A stretch of 7,851 nt of DNA from Burkholderiales bacterium (GTDB taxonomy: Bacteria; Pseudomonadota; Gammaproteobacteria; Burkholderiales; Burkholderiaceae_C), in the NCBI GenBank assembly GCA_947453585.1, contig CANGHQ010000071.1, forward strand, positions 1-7,851, written 5' to 3'. The notes under the pieces were generated by a model that did no database searches, was not told the origin of the DNA, and saw only the letters and a list, made by a program, of their open reading frames with translations. This document shows, piece after piece, positions 6,536-7,851 of this stretch (position 1 is its first letter; each line of letters opens with the position of its first letter). The position numbers and the translations under genes are program-made.

Positions 6536-6581
6536 CAACAAAGCGGCGCAAGCCCCCTCCAATCTTTAAAAAGCCGCACCT

Positions 6582-7757
6582 ATGTCCGCTGACCTGCCAA
6601 CTTTGCTCACGCCCTTCAAGCGCCAACTGGCCGAACTCCAGGACCGCCACGCCACGGGCGCGTTGTCCAAGGCCCAGCTCGACCAGCAAACCGCCGCGTT
6701 GGAGCGCCGCCTGCTCGACCTGCTGCTGCATGACGCCGACGCGACCGCGGGCCAGGCGTCAGGCCGCAAAGTGTCCGGGCGCTTGCTGGCAGGGCTGGCC
6801 TTGGCCATTGTGCTGATTGCAGGGGCGGGCTACTGGTACAAAGCCATGCCCGTATTGGAGGCGCAACTGGCCGGCGAAGGCGAGGGCGCAGGCCAACCCA
6901 ATTCGGCGCAAATCATTGCCATGGTGGACAAGCTGGCCGAACGCCTCAAGCAAGACCCGAGCGACGGCGAAGGCTGGGCCATGTTGGCGCGCTCTTACAG
7001 CGTGATGGAGCGCAACGCTGAAGCGCTTGACGCCTACGCCCACGCCATCGCGCTGCGCAAGGACGATCCTTCCGTGCTGGTGGACTACGCTGACGCACTG
7101 GCGGTAAAAAACAACCACAGCCTGGCGGGCGAGCCCATGAAGCTCATCACCCAGGCCCTCAAGATCGACCCGGCCAACATCAAGGGTCTGGCCCTGGCCG
7201 GTACAGACGCCTTTGTACGCCAAGACTTCGCGCAGGCCGTGCGCTACTGGACCGAGGTAGAAAAAGTTGGTTCGCCCGACAGCGCACTCGTGCAGCGCGT
7301 CACCGCCAGCCTGCAAGAAGCGCGCAGCCGTGCCGGTCTGCCTGCCGCGCCTGCGCCACTGTCTGCCCCTACGCCTGCAGCTGCCAGCCAAGGCGCGCCA
7401 AGCGGTGCTGCGGCCTCGGTGGGCGGCACTGTCACCCTGTCGCCCGCCTTGCTGGCCAAGGCAAGCCCGCAAGACACCGTCTTTATTTTTGCCCGCCCGG
7501 CCAATGGCGCTCGCATGCCCCTGGCCGCACAGCGCGTTCAGGTCAAAGACCTGCCTTACCGATTCACGCTCGACGACAGCAAGTCCATGTCACCGGCCAC
7601 GCCCTTGTCTTCATCCGCGCAAGTGGTCTTGGGCGCGCGCATCAGCAAGTCGGGTGACGCCATTCCCCAGCCCGGCGATCTGAGTGGACAAGTGGGGCCG
7701 GTTGCCCTGGGTACGCAGGGTATTGCGCTGGAAATCAACGAGGTGCGCAAACCCTAA
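6582..7757 (+). CDS. ccmI: CcmI (CycH), TPR apocytochrome chaperone with a short N-terminus
   Basis: A 391-residue protein. Residues 12-50 match the cytoplasmic loop of CcmI (KRQLAELQ, ATGALSKAQLD, ALERRLLDLL). A single membrane helix lies at about 67-86 after a basic GRKVSGR. Periplasmic TPR repeats cover about 105-228 (for example GWAMLARSYSVMERNAEALD), followed by an Ala/Pro linker at 254-281. A C-terminal domain (282-391) contains the IFARPANGARMPLA and PLAAQRV-type stretch seen in long CcmI proteins. CcmI binds the C-terminal region of apocytochromes and presents them to CcmF and CcmH. The usual first membrane helix is absent, and an in-frame TAA at 6567-6569 prevents extension upstream. 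The ATG at 6582 has no good Shine-Dalgarno. A sequencing error or unusual start cannot be excluded, but no other frame in 6507-6581 supplies a helix. Family assignment is strong; the exact start is moderately certain. Confidence 0.9.
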   Translation: MSADLPTLLTPFKRQLAELQDRHATGALSKAQLDQQTAALERRLLDLLLHDADATAGQASGRKVSGRLLAGLALAIVLIAGAGYWYKAMPVLEAQLAGEGEGAGQPNSAQIIAMVDKLAERLKQDPSDGEGWAMLARSYSVMERNAEALDAYAHAIALRKDDPSVLVDYADALAVKNNHSLAGEPMKLITQALKIDPANIKGLALAGTDAFVRQDFAQAVRYWTEVEKVGSPDSALVQRVTASLQEARSRAGLPAAPAPLSAPTPAAASQGAPSGAAASVGGTVTLSPALLAKASPQDTVFIFARPANGARMPLAAQRVQVKDLPYRFTLDDSKSMSPATPLSSSAQVVLGARISKSGDAIPQPGDLSGQVGPVALGTQGIALEINEVRKP

Positions 7758-7792
7758 GGCTTGCGAAAGCTTGGCGCCGCTGCAGTGGCGCC
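7757..7792 (+). terminator. Two adjacent hairpins after ccmI, possible operon end
   Basis: Directly at the ccmI stop, GGCTT (7758-7762) pairs with AAGCT (7767-7771) around the GNRA-type tetraloop GCGA, extended by an A-T pair at 7757/7772. Immediately after, GGCGCCGC (7773-7780) pairs with GTGGCGCC (7785-7792) around TGCA, eight pairs including one G-U. Neither is followed by a T-run, so intrinsic termination is unproven. They may protect the 3' end of the transcript or help a Rho-dependent stop. Confidence 0.35.
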
Positions 7793-7818
7793 GCTCAGGT
7801 CAAAAGTTGCAGACCACT

Positions 7819-7851
7819 AAAAAAAGCGGCGGTCATCACGACATAACGAAC
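7819..7851 (+). terminator. Possible left half of a bidirectional terminator cut by the window edge
   Basis: Seven A residues (7819-7825) run straight into GCGGCGGT (7826-7833). This is what the left arm of a bidirectional intrinsic terminator looks like: on the + strand a matching ACCGCCGC plus T-run would have to follow just past 7851. The right arm is not visible, so this is inference from one half only. No coding sequence is seen in 7758-7851. Confidence 0.3.

Noticed and set aside
6528..6569. A 13-codon mini-ORF before ccmI as a real leader peptide
   Set aside because: No Shine-Dalgarno is visible before it and there is no alternative terminator-antiterminator arrangement after it; kept only as a remark within the gap finding.
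6582..7757. ccmI as a pseudogene because of the missing first helix
   Set aside because: The frame is open for 391 codons with an intact loop, helix, TPR and C-terminal domain, and no single-base change would restore a first helix, so a shortened but functional protein is more likely.
1..7851. Mobile elements, CRISPR arrays, tRNA or rRNA genes, phage or defence genes
   Set aside because: No transposase-like frame, no regularly spaced repeats, no tRNA-like fold or rRNA sequence was recognised; composition appears uniform across the window.

Overview
The window reads as a GC-rich proteobacterial chromosome. Gene content and protein style (split CcmH and CcmI, CcmG with a WCVAC active site, dense ATGA overlaps) fit a betaproteobacterium, and a Comamonadaceae or Rhodoferax-like iron-cycling organism is my best guess. 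That taxonomic call is inference; no marker gene is present. Every supported gene is on the + strand.

Layout. Positions 2-253 hold the last 83 codons of an outer-membrane beta-barrel of the MtrB/PioB family, the porin sleeve of decaheme electron conduits. An 87-nt gap with a 10-bp hairpin (285-310) follows. Positions 341-934 encode a NapC/NirT-family tetraheme quinol dehydrogenase with a good Shine-Dalgarno. After only 11 nt, a complete System I cytochrome c maturation operon starts: ccmA (946-1560), ccmB (1557-2222), ccmC (2223-2963), ccmD (2960-3133), ccmE (3130-3585), ccmF (3582-5540), ccmG (5537-6067), ccmH (6060-6506) and ccmI (6582-7757). Junctions from ccmA to ccmH are overlaps or direct abutments. 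The only real gap in the operon is the 75 nt before ccmI. The last 94 nt are non-coding, with two small hairpins and, at the right edge, what may be half of a bidirectional terminator.

How the genes work together. The tetraheme protein would oxidise membrane quinol and pass electrons into the periplasm. A periplasmic multiheme protein, presumably encoded left of the window, would carry them through the MtrB/PioB barrel to or from extracellular metal. These proteins need many hemes attached at CXXCH motifs, and that is the job of the Ccm proteins. CcmABCD load heme onto CcmE and release it, CcmG and CcmH keep the apocytochrome cysteines reduced, CcmI holds the apocytochrome, and CcmF completes ligation. 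Placing the heme-attachment machinery directly behind an electron-conduit cluster is the main point of interest. The second is that CcmI appears to lack the first of its two usual membrane helices. I found no mobile element, CRISPR array, tRNA or rRNA, and nothing here amounts to an unknown enzyme system.
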